A DNA stretch of 64,000 nt from Lachnospiraceae bacterium UBA7199 (GTDB taxonomy: Bacteria > Bacillota > Clostridia > Lachnospirales > Lachnospiraceae): contig DKUR01000011.1 of NCBI GenBank assembly GCA_002490775.1, positions 1 through 64,000 of the forward strand, written 5' to 3'. Of this stretch, positions 26,001 through 34,898 are shown in pieces; within the stretch, counting starts at the first letter, position 1, and each line of letters opens with the position of its first letter. A model generated the notes under the pieces. It saw only the letters and a program-made list of their open reading frames with translations, was not told where the DNA came from and searched no databases. A program made the translations under genes and the position numbers.

Positions 26001-29000
26001 TCTGTGTATGGTCAAAATAATGTGACTGTTAAAGGCGTTATAATCAAAACCGATTTAACAGGAAACCCGTTGAATGCCGGATATCTTTATGGAGGAATGT
26101 TTGCAAAATATTCTGCTGCAGCGGACAGCACTTTGACAGTGGAAGATTGTCGTTTGAATGGAAATATTTTGATAAATCAAAATGGTGTGGGAGATGATTT
26201 AAACAGCAGACAGTATGCAGGGGGAATGATTGCCCAATATGATAGTAGTGCAGTGGCAGCAATTAAGATTAAAGGATTGGAATTGGAACAGCAGATTACA
26301 TCCAGCAGTCGGTATGCAAGCGGTATGATTACCCGAATGAATAGTCAGAATACAAACACAGACAGAACAGTATTAGATTTATCTGATATTCAAGTTATGG
26401 ATGGCAGCAGCTTAACGGTCAATGAAGGAAATATGATTGGCAGCGATGATATGAATGGAGGCTTTCTTGGACGGGAATGGTTTGATGTAGCACCCTGTGA
26501 TGACAGCTATTCTGTTAGGAATTTAACAATTGGAAGTAAATCAGGGACAGCGCCTGCTTTAAATGTCAAAGGGACGTTCGGCGGTATGATTCATACGGTT
26601 ACCGGAAGAATGCAGATCGTTAATACGCAGATAAATGGAATGAGTGTGAATGGTAATAATACAAGCAATGATGGTCTTCTTATTAATAATGGTTATAATG
26701 CATTGATAGAAATAGATGGTTATAAAGTTGAAAATCTTTCAATAGGCGGAGTAAATAATTTTAGCGAAATTGTAGGCAGAAATGTCGGAACAGGTCCATC
26801 TGACAATGGGTATACCGATTATATAAATGGAGGCATTGTCAATATTATCAGCACAGATTTTGAAAATAGTTCAAAAGTCTATACCAATCAGGACGTTCTG
26901 TCAGCGACAGTGTCGGGAAAGGTACGCTATTACTATAATTTATTTGGAAATACCCTTAAAGGGGAAAGCACTTTTTTGAGTGGCAGCGAGTTAGACGGAG
27001 CAAATATTATAATTGAAAGCGCTGATCAAATGTTGATCTGGCATTTGAATCAATATATGAATAACTCTATTCGCAAAAGGTATTTGACGCCATATTTTAA
27101 AGATGGAAATGTGCCGGAACCAAATGGAAATGTGACGATTGACGGAACAATTAATCTGGCAAATGAAAGCTATTATCCAACGCCTGTAGGCGGCGGAATT
27201 GTGATTAGCGGCGGCAAGGCGCAGGTAGAGTTTCATGCAAAAGAAATTGAAGATGGGGCGGATGCAGGGCGCAAACCATCTGCAGCGGGTGAGCATTATA
27301 TGATGCACAGCGGTCTTTTCTTAAGTAAGGATGGAGCAGTAACTGTGCAGGGCAGTGGAACGGGAGCACCAAAGGATCAAGATTATTTTACTTTATCAGG
27401 AACAGTTTCTAATGCAGGGGGAGATTCAGGCGCACTATTTTCAAAGGAGATTTCAGGCGTTAAAAATATTTATAAAATTAAATTAAAGGATTTGTATATA
27501 TGTAATTATGTATCCAGCCACGAGCATGGTTTGATGATTGGCAGAGTGAATGATAATACCACAATGGATATAAGCTGGATTCAAACGGAATACACCCCGA
27601 CAGGGGAAAAAGCTGCATCTGCGCTGATTGGTATTGTAGGGCGTGCTGATACACCGACTGTAAAAGGAACGGAAAATATTTCAATTGACTTTACAAATAT
27701 GAAGGTGGATGACAAAACGTCAGGAATTTTTCAGAATGCCACATTTATAGATCAGTTTTATTATACAGATGACACGGCAGTCAACAAAGGCCGCGTCAGG
27801 TATTTGTTTACAAAAGAGGCAGCAGAGGGAACGAATGGAAGCGGATATGCGCCTTTTGTAGATGATGTGCATGGACATAATACATATATCGGAACTGGAA
27901 AATATGTGACCATAGGAAATGAATTAAAATACGGCATTGAATATTGGAACCAGCCTGGCGATATTCATAGGGACCTGGCGGCAGATGGGGAATGGTCTTC
28001 TTATCTTCCTTATGTCTGTGCCCATCCGAATACAAAGGAGCCGGAAGTAAATCCAAAAACAGAGGATATTGTGGAGGGCTGCGGCATTTATGAAGATCCT
28101 TATGTGATTGAGAGTGCCAAGCAGATTTTAGCGCTGTCCCGCTATTTAACGAATGCGGATGATAAAAAATATCTGACTGGATGGAAAATAAACAAAATTG
28201 GCAGCAATGCAGTCTGGTGCAATGGAGGACATACGAATGCAGACCAGGTTTCTTATGGAGAAGCAGATTTTCCCACACAGGATGAGCTGAGACAGGCATA
28301 TTACATTATTACCGAGGATATAGATTTAAGCAGTCTTACTTATGAGACTGACCGGACGATAGCGCAGCAATTTAATGGGCTGGGAACAGAGCGAAAGCCA
28401 TTTGCAGGGGTTATTGTTGGGAAAAAAGACGACGGAACATTTCCGGTTATAACGCTGCCCAAAAAGAAGCAGAGCAATTATACAACTAACTTTGGGTTTA
28501 TCCAGTACGCCAAGGGAGCGGTAGTGAAAGATCTGGTAATCACAAGCAATACCCAGGAGGATTTGTGGGATGCCACATTGACGGATTGTATCCGGGTGAA
28601 GGAGAATGCAGGAACGGTTTTTGCGTGTGTACTGGGTGGAGATAATATTATTGATCAGGTTACAGTAAGTAACAGGATTTCACCAGTAAGTGAGGAGGCT
28701 GTGATTGGTGGTTATGTTGGTACGGTACGACAGGGAGCGGTAATTCTTCGCAATATGTCAGAAGACAGGCTTCGTAATTTTCAATGTCTTACAGATGAAG
28801 ACCCGGTACCCGTGAATCCGGATAACTATCCATATGTGTCAGGCATAGTAGGAAAAGTTGAAAATGGATTTGTCATGTATGAAGGTGCAAATGAAGGCAG
28901 AGCAATACTTCCCCATGAAGCACGCGAGATTCAAAATATTTATAGCCACGCCACCCTGCCGGTTTCCAGGACATATGATATTATTGTATCTGAGAAAGCC

Positions 29001-32000
29001 GGAATGGATGCGGCAAAAAATGATCCAATGGATATTAAAAAAGATGCAGGAGGTAATTTTTCTTGTGAAGTCAAAACTTCTGCACAACTTCAGATAGTAT
29101 CAATGGCAATTAATTCAGATGCTTTTTCCGTCTATTATGATGGAGGAGGCTATGATAGAAATGCGGTATGTCGTAAGGCGGAGTATGATAAAGTTGGTGA
29201 TTGTACGGCCGCAGACGCTGATTATTTGGCAGCAACCAAAAGAGACGATGGAATTTACTGGTATCCATATATTTATGATTATTTTACATTTGATGGTGTA
29301 AAGGCAGGTGAAAGCGTAAAAGACTCTTCAGGATTCTATATCACTTTAGAGACATATGCCAGTGTAGAAGATGCTGGAAAAACAGGTTACCGCAGTCAAT
29401 TGAATGCTGTAACAGGTGATATTAGTGCAAGTATGTCTTATTCTCTGGTCAACGACGCTTCAGCTGAGATTGATTATGATCTGTCCGTATACAAACGCGG
29501 ATTCCGGGGATTAGGCGCTACTTATCGTGTTTTTAAGGAAGACCGTATAAGGGATTATAAGGATGAAGATCTGACGGTCAGAACAAATGAGGTATATTCG
29601 GATTTCAGGGCCAACTTTAATGGCAGCGGAGCCACCGTTAAAGCGGTAATGATAAATGATTATGACCAGATGATCCATACAATTGCCTTATTTAATGATT
29701 TAGTGAATGTTGATGCCCAAAATAAGTATAGAATTCAGAATTTAGTTGTGACAGGTGAATTTAAAAATTCATTTGAAGAAAATGCTGGCGATGTAAATTA
29801 CAGGAATGATCGTGCGGCGGCAGTAGTGGGTATGATGCGGCGCTCATGGATTCTGCAAGATATAACGGTTAAGGATGCTGTAATAGAAAGCAACGGTCAT
29901 GCAGGGGGAATTGCTGCGTGGATTAATCCGGGCGATGAAAAAAACGCTGATGAAAAAAGCTACAGTATAAGTGACTGCCAGGTGTCAGGAACAACCTCAA
30001 TTGTAACAATAGGTGGAAGCAGCGGCGGCATTGTGGGAGTGATGATGCCTACTAAGCTTGGAACCGTAAAAGATCTGAGCTTGACGCTGACAAATTGTAA
30101 AGTAAGTGGAGCAGCAGACAATTACATTCAAATAATTAATAATGGAGAAGGGCTGCTATCTGCAGCAGATAATAATGATCAATACAGATATGGAAGGGGA
30201 AGAACTGGAGGTCTCATTGGATTTATCGGAAAGAGATCGGACAGAGACATTAACGGGAATGTCAATGCGGCATATGATGACAGGGCCAAGGTAATGATAG
30301 ATGTTGCAGTAAAGGAAAATACAGTTGAGTATACAAATATCAATGGTATAGATAGTACTGGTGGAATTTTAGGCGAATATTTTGGATATTCGGTAGAAGA
30401 TGCCATGGTTTTGAATGGCGCAAATAGAGGTAAGATTACGCTTAATCTTGAAAATATCATGGTAGTAGAAAGCGTCATTATGAGCCGGAACCGGAATGAA
30501 AACGGACAATACTCTTTTGGCGTCGGGGGAATTATCGGTAAAATCGGCAGGGCGTCAGGATGTAAAATTAGTGATTCGAAGGTGCAGAATGCGGATATCA
30601 GGGCATTATATTTTAATGCGTCTGATTCTGCAAATATAACGATGATTACTGCATCTGCAGGGGGAATTGTTGGTGCTGTTTATTATGGAAGCAGGATTAC
30701 GCTGTCAAATATTACGGTGGAAGGAAAGAAAGATGCCCAGGAAAATCCTGAAAATGAAATACTTTCTGCAACTTATGATGCTGGTGGAATGATAGGCCGG
30801 AATATAAATATATATACAAATAATCCGGAAGATGGAAATGCAGATCCAAACAATACTTCAATTGACATTACAAATTGTAAAGTAGTCAGCATGAATATTC
30901 TTTCGGATAACCGTACCCAAAAGGCAAAAGAAACGGATAGTTCTTCTGGAACGTCCAGTGGAATGGCCGGCGGTATGGTTGGAAGAATAGATTGTGCAGC
31001 GGTTTCTATTGAGAAAGAGGGAGAAGACAATAATAAAATAGAGAAGTGCATTATTCGAACCGGTATTGGAGGCAGTGTAGGAGGGGTGCTGGGACAGGCG
31101 TATAGCAGGAGTCAGTATACACTTGCGGGCATTGAGGTAACGAACAATATTATTGGTTATAATGGACTTCTTACAGAAATTGAAGTGGATGGTAATAATG
31201 CCAGAGGAGCGGGAGGGGTTATTGGAAGTTCCAGTGGTCATGTGAATAACGCAAATGCAGGGTTTTTTACGACAGGTACTTTAAGAGAGCTGAAGATTTC
31301 TTCCTGTGACATATTTGGATGTAATACAGGAGGAATTATTGGTTATGTTTATCGTTCTGCCCAGATTGGAAACATATGGGAGAAGCCGGAAGATGAGATT
31401 TTAATTACCGAAAGCAATCTTTTTGGAAGGTATACAGGGGGGGCAGTTGGGTATAGCAGTAATTCTGTTAATAAAACCTGCTTTGAGCATGTGAAGATTC
31501 AGAAAAATTATATACTTTCTCTTTGGAGTAATGAATGTTATGCAGGAGGATTTTGCGGATACGAGGCGTTAAATGGTGTAAATAATGATTATAATCAAAT
31601 TGATATAGAAGAAAACTGGATCATGAGTTGTAATTATTTGAGAAACAAGTTTAATGAAAACCAGTCATCCGGCGGTATGTTTGGCCATATTAACAGTAAC
31701 GACATTGCTTATGAACTTTATACCTATGAAACCTCTCTAAAGGATAATCATATTGGTTATTATCAGTTTAGCGGCGATGTGGGTTCAATTATTCAGGCAT
31801 CTTCTAATCAAGTAAATGCAGTTAGAAATGAATTTTTGGGTTTTGAAGTGATGCCGGATAAATGGCCAAGGATATTTGATCAAAATAATGGATATCTTAA
31901 CGCCATGCCTGCCGGTCTTAAAGAAGATACTGTAATTAACTATGCCAGACGTTTTGGGGATTTTGTTGGAACTTATGGCGGAAATATGCATGCATATTTT

Positions 32001-34763
32001 ATTAAACCTACAGTTACTTATTCTGCTGACTATAAAGGAGTACGTCCGGTAGTGGATGTTGGCTGTTCAAATATAGGAACCCAGGGAGATACACTGTTGG
32101 TAAGTCCATATGATTACAGAAAAAATATCCATATCATCTATCATGAGCCGGAAGTTGGGAATAGTGCGGCAGCAAAATGGGGGAATACGAATATGACTGG
32201 TTCTGTAGAGGATAATCTTTTTACACAGATTGATATGGAGAAGATTATTAAGGCGTATAAGGATGCAAAAGGAACTGGCGGTACTGTAGAACAACTGTTG
32301 AATTCTTATCGGCTCAATATTAAAAATGATATTGGAAAAACAATAGAAGAAATTTATGAGCAGGTATATTTCGGGTTTGATGAGATCAGCAGTTCAGATA
32401 CATATCGCTCACCTATCAAAGTAAATGGAACGGAACTGCCTATGATTGTTTTAGATGCAAGAAATGGGAGTGCTGACCAGTTAATGCATAGTGTACTGGC
32501 AATACTGACAGGAAGCGGGGGTGTTTTAAACAGTGGTGAAAATAACAGGAATCCTGTGTATGATCATGGATTATACAAAATAACCAAGGTTGAATGCAAG
32601 CCGATGCAGGTGGAAAATGATACATTGAAACCAGGAAGTGGTGATCCAAGTCTTTTGGTGTTCAGTACTGGAAGCAGCGCAGGAAATGATGGGTATAAAG
32701 AATTAAGATATAATAAACAAAAATTTGACACTTATGATACGACAGGTGGAACCTTTACAATGGTTACGATAACCTACGGAAAAGAGACTTATAAACCAAT
32801 CAGTGGAGATGCAAAGTGTACCCCTCAGGTAACGGTAAATATTCCGGTCTTTGTGACGGAAATGCTTACCATTGATACCTATATAAAACTTGTGGAAGGT
32901 GCAGAATATAATGTAGAGGATGCTAAGGAAAAGGGAATTGTTAAAGAGCCTATGCTGGCTACCGACAGCTCTTATACAATGTATGTGGAATATATATATG
33001 GTGCTGCAAGAAACAGCTTTAGTACGGAGGAAAAACCTCTGAGTATTGAAAAAACCATTGGAAGAACTAAGATAATTGATGGCAAAACAACAAATGTTCC
33101 TTATGCAGCAGGAACGGTATTTACATTGATTGATGTATGTGATTCCAATAAAGTTTATTATTATGAAGTCACTGGAGAGGAGACGGAGGCGATTCCTTAT
33201 TCTGCGTTTAAGAATGCAGATGAGCAGTTTTACGACAATAAACCCATTCATGGAGACAAGGGATTGGAAGTTCATGATGGAGAAGATGATTTATTTATTA
33301 CAGACGGTACTACCTATCAGGATGTGGGAGTAGAGAGATTTTTAATCATAGTGGATGCACCAAAGGATCAGTTGGAAGCCGGAAAAGGAGATATCAGTGA
33401 TTATCATGTTACACCGGTTTTAACTGATGATATTTCAAAGCGTACCTTCCTGTCAGAGCATAATACGTGGGAGGATAAGGAGACTGGTGAGACAGGAACT
33501 GGTTTAAGAGTAACAATACAGCCTGGACTTGAAATTAAGTTTCTGACTGACAACAATGAAACATCAATAGAGGGATCACTGGACAGAGAAACCCACTTGG
33601 TGGCAGATGGACAGTTTCAAATTGAAGCGGACGAAGCTTATTGGCTTAGAGTTTTGAATTCACCGGATTCAGTTATAGACAGTGCAAACCATAAGAAGTT
33701 TCTTGAACTGGGAATGTATTTGACAACAAATAATGAAACAAAGGAAAGAATTCCACTGCCAGATAACACAAATGTGTCGATTTATATAGAAAGACTGATT
33801 CCTTTGCCAGGTGAGATACAACCAGAAAAGAATATTGGTAATTATGTGAATGCTGCGGAGCTTTATCTGTATAAAGATGGTAAACTTGAATTCCCATTAG
33901 ATAAACTGAAAGACCTGATAAAAAAGGAAATGGAAGATTCCGGTGGAAGAACCCAGAATAAGGTTACGATTCATTTTAAGATTGACTTAGGATTTGAGAT
34001 TGCTGATTTATCAGGTTATGTTGATGAAGAATATGGGGTTAATTTGGAACTGCTGCGCATAGAGGATCCAAGTTATCCAGGTGGTGGAGACATTATTGGC
34101 GTTTATAAAGATAGCTGCTATGGAACAAGACAGTCAGATCTTGCATGTGCAGTTGAAACAATGGATTTGACGCAGTTGGGAATAAATACCTATGATAATC
34201 AGGCGAAGAAAGAAGAGACCATTGATTTCAGATTTAAATTAGACTTTACAGGAGTGTGGGATCCTTATAATACTCCGGCAAATAAGGACAGAGCCGATAA
34301 GTGGTATACAGTAACATATCGTATCCTTGAAAAGACAAACAGGGATGGTGAGCCGGAATATAAACCATATACTGGCAGTCATCTGGAAATTGTATTGGTG
34401 AATCATCCGAATAATGCCGGGGAACCATCGGCAGGAGGCGGAAGCCAGCCGGAACTGAAAGTCGGAACTTCTTCTCAGGGAAATGAAATTAATTCAAGGT
34501 ATGTAACCTATAAGTTTGACTATGACGAAATTAAGGATGGCAGCAAGGATGCACTTGGCGGGCAGGTAGAACGGATTATTATAAGAGATTTACAATTAAT
34601 TGTAAAGGATGCGGCTGATATGGATTTGACAAATTATAAAATTCAGGCATCCGTAAATATTTCTGATGATCCAGGAAATGATATTGATACCAGAACAAAT
34701 CCTGCCCTTAATGATTTCTTCGTATTTACAGTGGCTAAGCTGAAAACAGATTTGGATTATTAA
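23085..34763 (+). CDS. Giant secreted repeat protein, 3,892 aa (putative adhesin)
   Basis: The largest gene of the window. A signal peptide (about 1-31, ending ILRAFAS) is followed by a 13-residue tandem repeat (54-118), an acidic low-complexity region and two CxxC motifs (C188TEC and C225VVC) that could form a zinc ribbon. The body (about 280-2960) is built from Gly-rich beta-helix-like repeats with the core GG-aliphatic-aliphatic-G (at least 22 copies by reading), arranged in blocks each opened by a PFxGxL or FNGSGATVKA type segment, resembling GLUG-type adhesin repeats. The C-terminal 900 residues are non-repetitive and end in FFVFTVAKLKTDLDY without LPxTG or membrane anchor. It is the last gene of the surface locus and probably interacts with the small subunits. 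Confidence 0.85.
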   Translation: MKRIKKFTLSVLSILLIGTVMLDDGMILRAFASNMDGSEISSEAGQNSGTSGGGEDTGNLDEGEGSGEDTGNLDEGEGSGEDTGNSDKGEGSGEDTGNLDKGEGSGEDTGNSDKGEGSGENTGTSGNEGENQDNTEENGDKDNQGEIDENEPGSGGLEEKDPLEEDDSLAEEHMHIWVRGEDGIFPVCTECGEVYFDEDCDPEEGIGVHIFELIQEEGEEDKFRCVVCGYEKAFLEEWDLTLEIYMQIYGIETYTVIYNGETSSLPSSLAELRDAEKGGYYTDKVFNVRNLADLMALQSLSKEFSFEGYTITFVGREDTDGVGTLTRWDLTPLKNDYKGIGTSEFPFKGTLNTYYAGNSLRFITNTPLINYVAVGATISDFQITADINSESGDPVGIIAAHVVEDKGYDTVNLNEITLSGTVRNSQGAAGVLFGEVTASGDQSVKLCYQPDANITLSAEVNAKNAGGIAGRTAGNVEIHTVNPITTGNISGTESAGMLTGTTDGGTLYLEGMDEDNTITAKVSGSGESGGLIGLINGGKIEGTDDNKSLKIGGSINGTIAAGGVAGRCEKTEINIKNLQISATIEGTDVGRSSVGGVIGKFVSRLSVDAGNCEGEFDLIDQVQVTGNLNIGRAIGGIIGEVSGSNVRIGDPQSGSISVTGNINESNPPAGTANGGIVGIVCGQYIEVYHASVQNEIIQKAPSIGGVFGNVGDGSGRTIVKVKDTAVTSRFYQPDSTTARGGIFGIVKANSMAALDGTLSVNMSYGFNLHQTEHVRTGYIAGEQTEALIYFEKDAKYSREKKDWKDDIGNYGGVYLNGEWGEGTPLISYAEKKVTGSVGQNGGVWQLDTEADIIRLAIALNTNGRFAGNCFSDQGKDNLLSAEYQLTGKTYELTNSGIYSLNRNDDTGSREIFSGKLYGNGAVLRLGNYDTYQKYVALFPCVGNGAEFENFTLEGSGGSARKIQYAKAGAAGLSVYGQNNVTVKGVIIKTDLTGNPLNAGYLYGGMFAKYSAAADSTLTVEDCRLNGNILINQNGVGDDLNSRQYAGGMIAQYDSSAVAAIKIKGLELEQQITSSSRYASGMITRMNSQNTNTDRTVLDLSDIQVMDGSSLTVNEGNMIGSDDMNGGFLGREWFDVAPCDDSYSVRNLTIGSKSGTAPALNVKGTFGGMIHTVTGRMQIVNTQINGMSVNGNNTSNDGLLINNGYNALIEIDGYKVENLSIGGVNNFSEIVGRNVGTGPSDNGYTDYINGGIVNIISTDFENSSKVYTNQDVLSATVSGKVRYYYNLFGNTLKGESTFLSGSELDGANIIIESADQMLIWHLNQYMNNSIRKRYLTPYFKDGNVPEPNGNVTIDGTINLANESYYPTPVGGGIVISGGKAQVEFHAKEIEDGADAGRKPSAAGEHYMMHSGLFLSKDGAVTVQGSGTGAPKDQDYFTLSGTVSNAGGDSGALFSKEISGVKNIYKIKLKDLYICNYVSSHEHGLMIGRVNDNTTMDISWIQTEYTPTGEKAASALIGIVGRADTPTVKGTENISIDFTNMKVDDKTSGIFQNATFIDQFYYTDDTAVNKGRVRYLFTKEAAEGTNGSGYAPFVDDVHGHNTYIGTGKYVTIGNELKYGIEYWNQPGDIHRDLAADGEWSSYLPYVCAHPNTKEPEVNPKTEDIVEGCGIYEDPYVIESAKQILALSRYLTNADDKKYLTGWKINKIGSNAVWCNGGHTNADQVSYGEADFPTQDELRQAYYIITEDIDLSSLTYETDRTIAQQFNGLGTERKPFAGVIVGKKDDGTFPVITLPKKKQSNYTTNFGFIQYAKGAVVKDLVITSNTQEDLWDATLTDCIRVKENAGTVFACVLGGDNIIDQVTVSNRISPVSEEAVIGGYVGTVRQGAVILRNMSEDRLRNFQCLTDEDPVPVNPDNYPYVSGIVGKVENGFVMYEGANEGRAILPHEAREIQNIYSHATLPVSRTYDIIVSEKAGMDAAKNDPMDIKKDAGGNFSCEVKTSAQLQIVSMAINSDAFSVYYDGGGYDRNAVCRKAEYDKVGDCTAADADYLAATKRDDGIYWYPYIYDYFTFDGVKAGESVKDSSGFYITLETYASVEDAGKTGYRSQLNAVTGDISASMSYSLVNDASAEIDYDLSVYKRGFRGLGATYRVFKEDRIRDYKDEDLTVRTNEVYSDFRANFNGSGATVKAVMINDYDQMIHTIALFNDLVNVDAQNKYRIQNLVVTGEFKNSFEENAGDVNYRNDRAAAVVGMMRRSWILQDITVKDAVIESNGHAGGIAAWINPGDEKNADEKSYSISDCQVSGTTSIVTIGGSSGGIVGVMMPTKLGTVKDLSLTLTNCKVSGAADNYIQIINNGEGLLSAADNNDQYRYGRGRTGGLIGFIGKRSDRDINGNVNAAYDDRAKVMIDVAVKENTVEYTNINGIDSTGGILGEYFGYSVEDAMVLNGANRGKITLNLENIMVVESVIMSRNRNENGQYSFGVGGIIGKIGRASGCKISDSKVQNADIRALYFNASDSANITMITASAGGIVGAVYYGSRITLSNITVEGKKDAQENPENEILSATYDAGGMIGRNINIYTNNPEDGNADPNNTSIDITNCKVVSMNILSDNRTQKAKETDSSSGTSSGMAGGMVGRIDCAAVSIEKEGEDNNKIEKCIIRTGIGGSVGGVLGQAYSRSQYTLAGIEVTNNIIGYNGLLTEIEVDGNNARGAGGVIGSSSGHVNNANAGFFTTGTLRELKISSCDIFGCNTGGIIGYVYRSAQIGNIWEKPEDEILITESNLFGRYTGGAVGYSSNSVNKTCFEHVKIQKNYILSLWSNECYAGGFCGYEALNGVNNDYNQIDIEENWIMSCNYLRNKFNENQSSGGMFGHINSNDIAYELYTYETSLKDNHIGYYQFSGDVGSIIQASSNQVNAVRNEFLGFEVMPDKWPRIFDQNNGYLNAMPAGLKEDTVINYARRFGDFVGTYGGNMHAYFIKPTVTYSADYKGVRPVVDVGCSNIGTQGDTLLVSPYDYRKNIHIIYHEPEVGNSAAAKWGNTNMTGSVEDNLFTQIDMEKIIKAYKDAKGTGGTVEQLLNSYRLNIKNDIGKTIEEIYEQVYFGFDEISSSDTYRSPIKVNGTELPMIVLDARNGSADQLMHSVLAILTGSGGVLNSGENNRNPVYDHGLYKITKVECKPMQVENDTLKPGSGDPSLLVFSTGSSAGNDGYKELRYNKQKFDTYDTTGGTFTMVTITYGKETYKPISGDAKCTPQVTVNIPVFVTEMLTIDTYIKLVEGAEYNVEDAKEKGIVKEPMLATDSSYTMYVEYIYGAARNSFSTEEKPLSIEKTIGRTKIIDGKTTNVPYAAGTVFTLIDVCDSNKVYYYEVTGEETEAIPYSAFKNADEQFYDNKPIHGDKGLEVHDGEDDLFITDGTTYQDVGVERFLIIVDAPKDQLEAGKGDISDYHVTPVLTDDISKRTFLSEHNTWEDKETGETGTGLRVTIQPGLEIKFLTDNNETSIEGSLDRETHLVADGQFQIEADEAYWLRVLNSPDSVIDSANHKKFLELGMYLTTNNETKERIPLPDNTNVSIYIERLIPLPGEIQPEKNIGNYVNAAELYLYKDGKLEFPLDKLKDLIKKEMEDSGGRTQNKVTIHFKIDLGFEIADLSGYVDEEYGVNLELLRIEDPSYPGGGDIIGVYKDSCYGTRQSDLACAVETMDLTQLGINTYDNQAKKEETIDFRFKLDFTGVWDPYNTPANKDRADKWYTVTYRILEKTNRDGEPEYKPYTGSHLEIVLVNHPNNAGEPSAGGGSQPELKVGTSSQGNEINSRYVTYKFDYDEIKDGSKDALGGQVERIIIRDLQLIVKDAADMDLTNYKIQASVNISDDPGNDIDTRTNPALNDFFVFTVAKLKTDLDY
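23244..23438 (+). repeat. 39-bp in-frame tandem repeat, five copies plus a partial sixth
   Basis: Five 39-bp units encode GEDTGN(L/S)D(E/K)GEGS; a diverged sixth starts at 23439 (GENTGTSG). Units alternate between L/E, S/K and L/K forms. The repeat is a multiple of three, so copy-number changes keep the frame and would alter the length of an acidic stalk next to the signal peptide. Confidence 0.95.
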
Positions 34764-34780
34764 TCTTTAAATTTGCATTA

Positions 34781-34820
34781 AAAAGCTGCACAGGAGTTTT
34801 GAACCTGTGCAGCTTTTTTT
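34781..34820 (+). terminator. Strong terminator of the surface locus
   Basis: A 14-bp stem (34781-34794 with 34804-34817), loop AGTTTTGAA, with a run of eight T residues ending at 34820. It closes the transcript of the giant gene 18 bases after its stop codon. Confidence 0.92.
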
Positions 34821-34898
34821 AACATAAGAATGGCTCGCGAAGCGTGTTATTCGTTGTTTAACATAAGGATGGCTGGCAAAGCCTGGCATCCGTTGTTT
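34821..34898. repeat. Two tandem copies of a 39-bp hairpin-forming intergenic repeat
   Basis: Copies at 34821-34859 and 34860-34898, each starting AACATAAG and ending GTTGTTT, with an internal hairpin (arms of 11 bases, loop of 3). A second pair lies at 51673-51750. The last bases of the second copy overlap the stop codon of the opposing EAL gene. Sequence of the arms differs between copies while pairing is largely kept. Confidence 0.88.

Noticed and set aside
34821..34898. CRISPR array or attachment site at the 39-bp repeats
   Set aside because: The units are directly adjacent with no spacers, only two per site, and no cas or integrase genes are near; better as a structured intergenic repeat.
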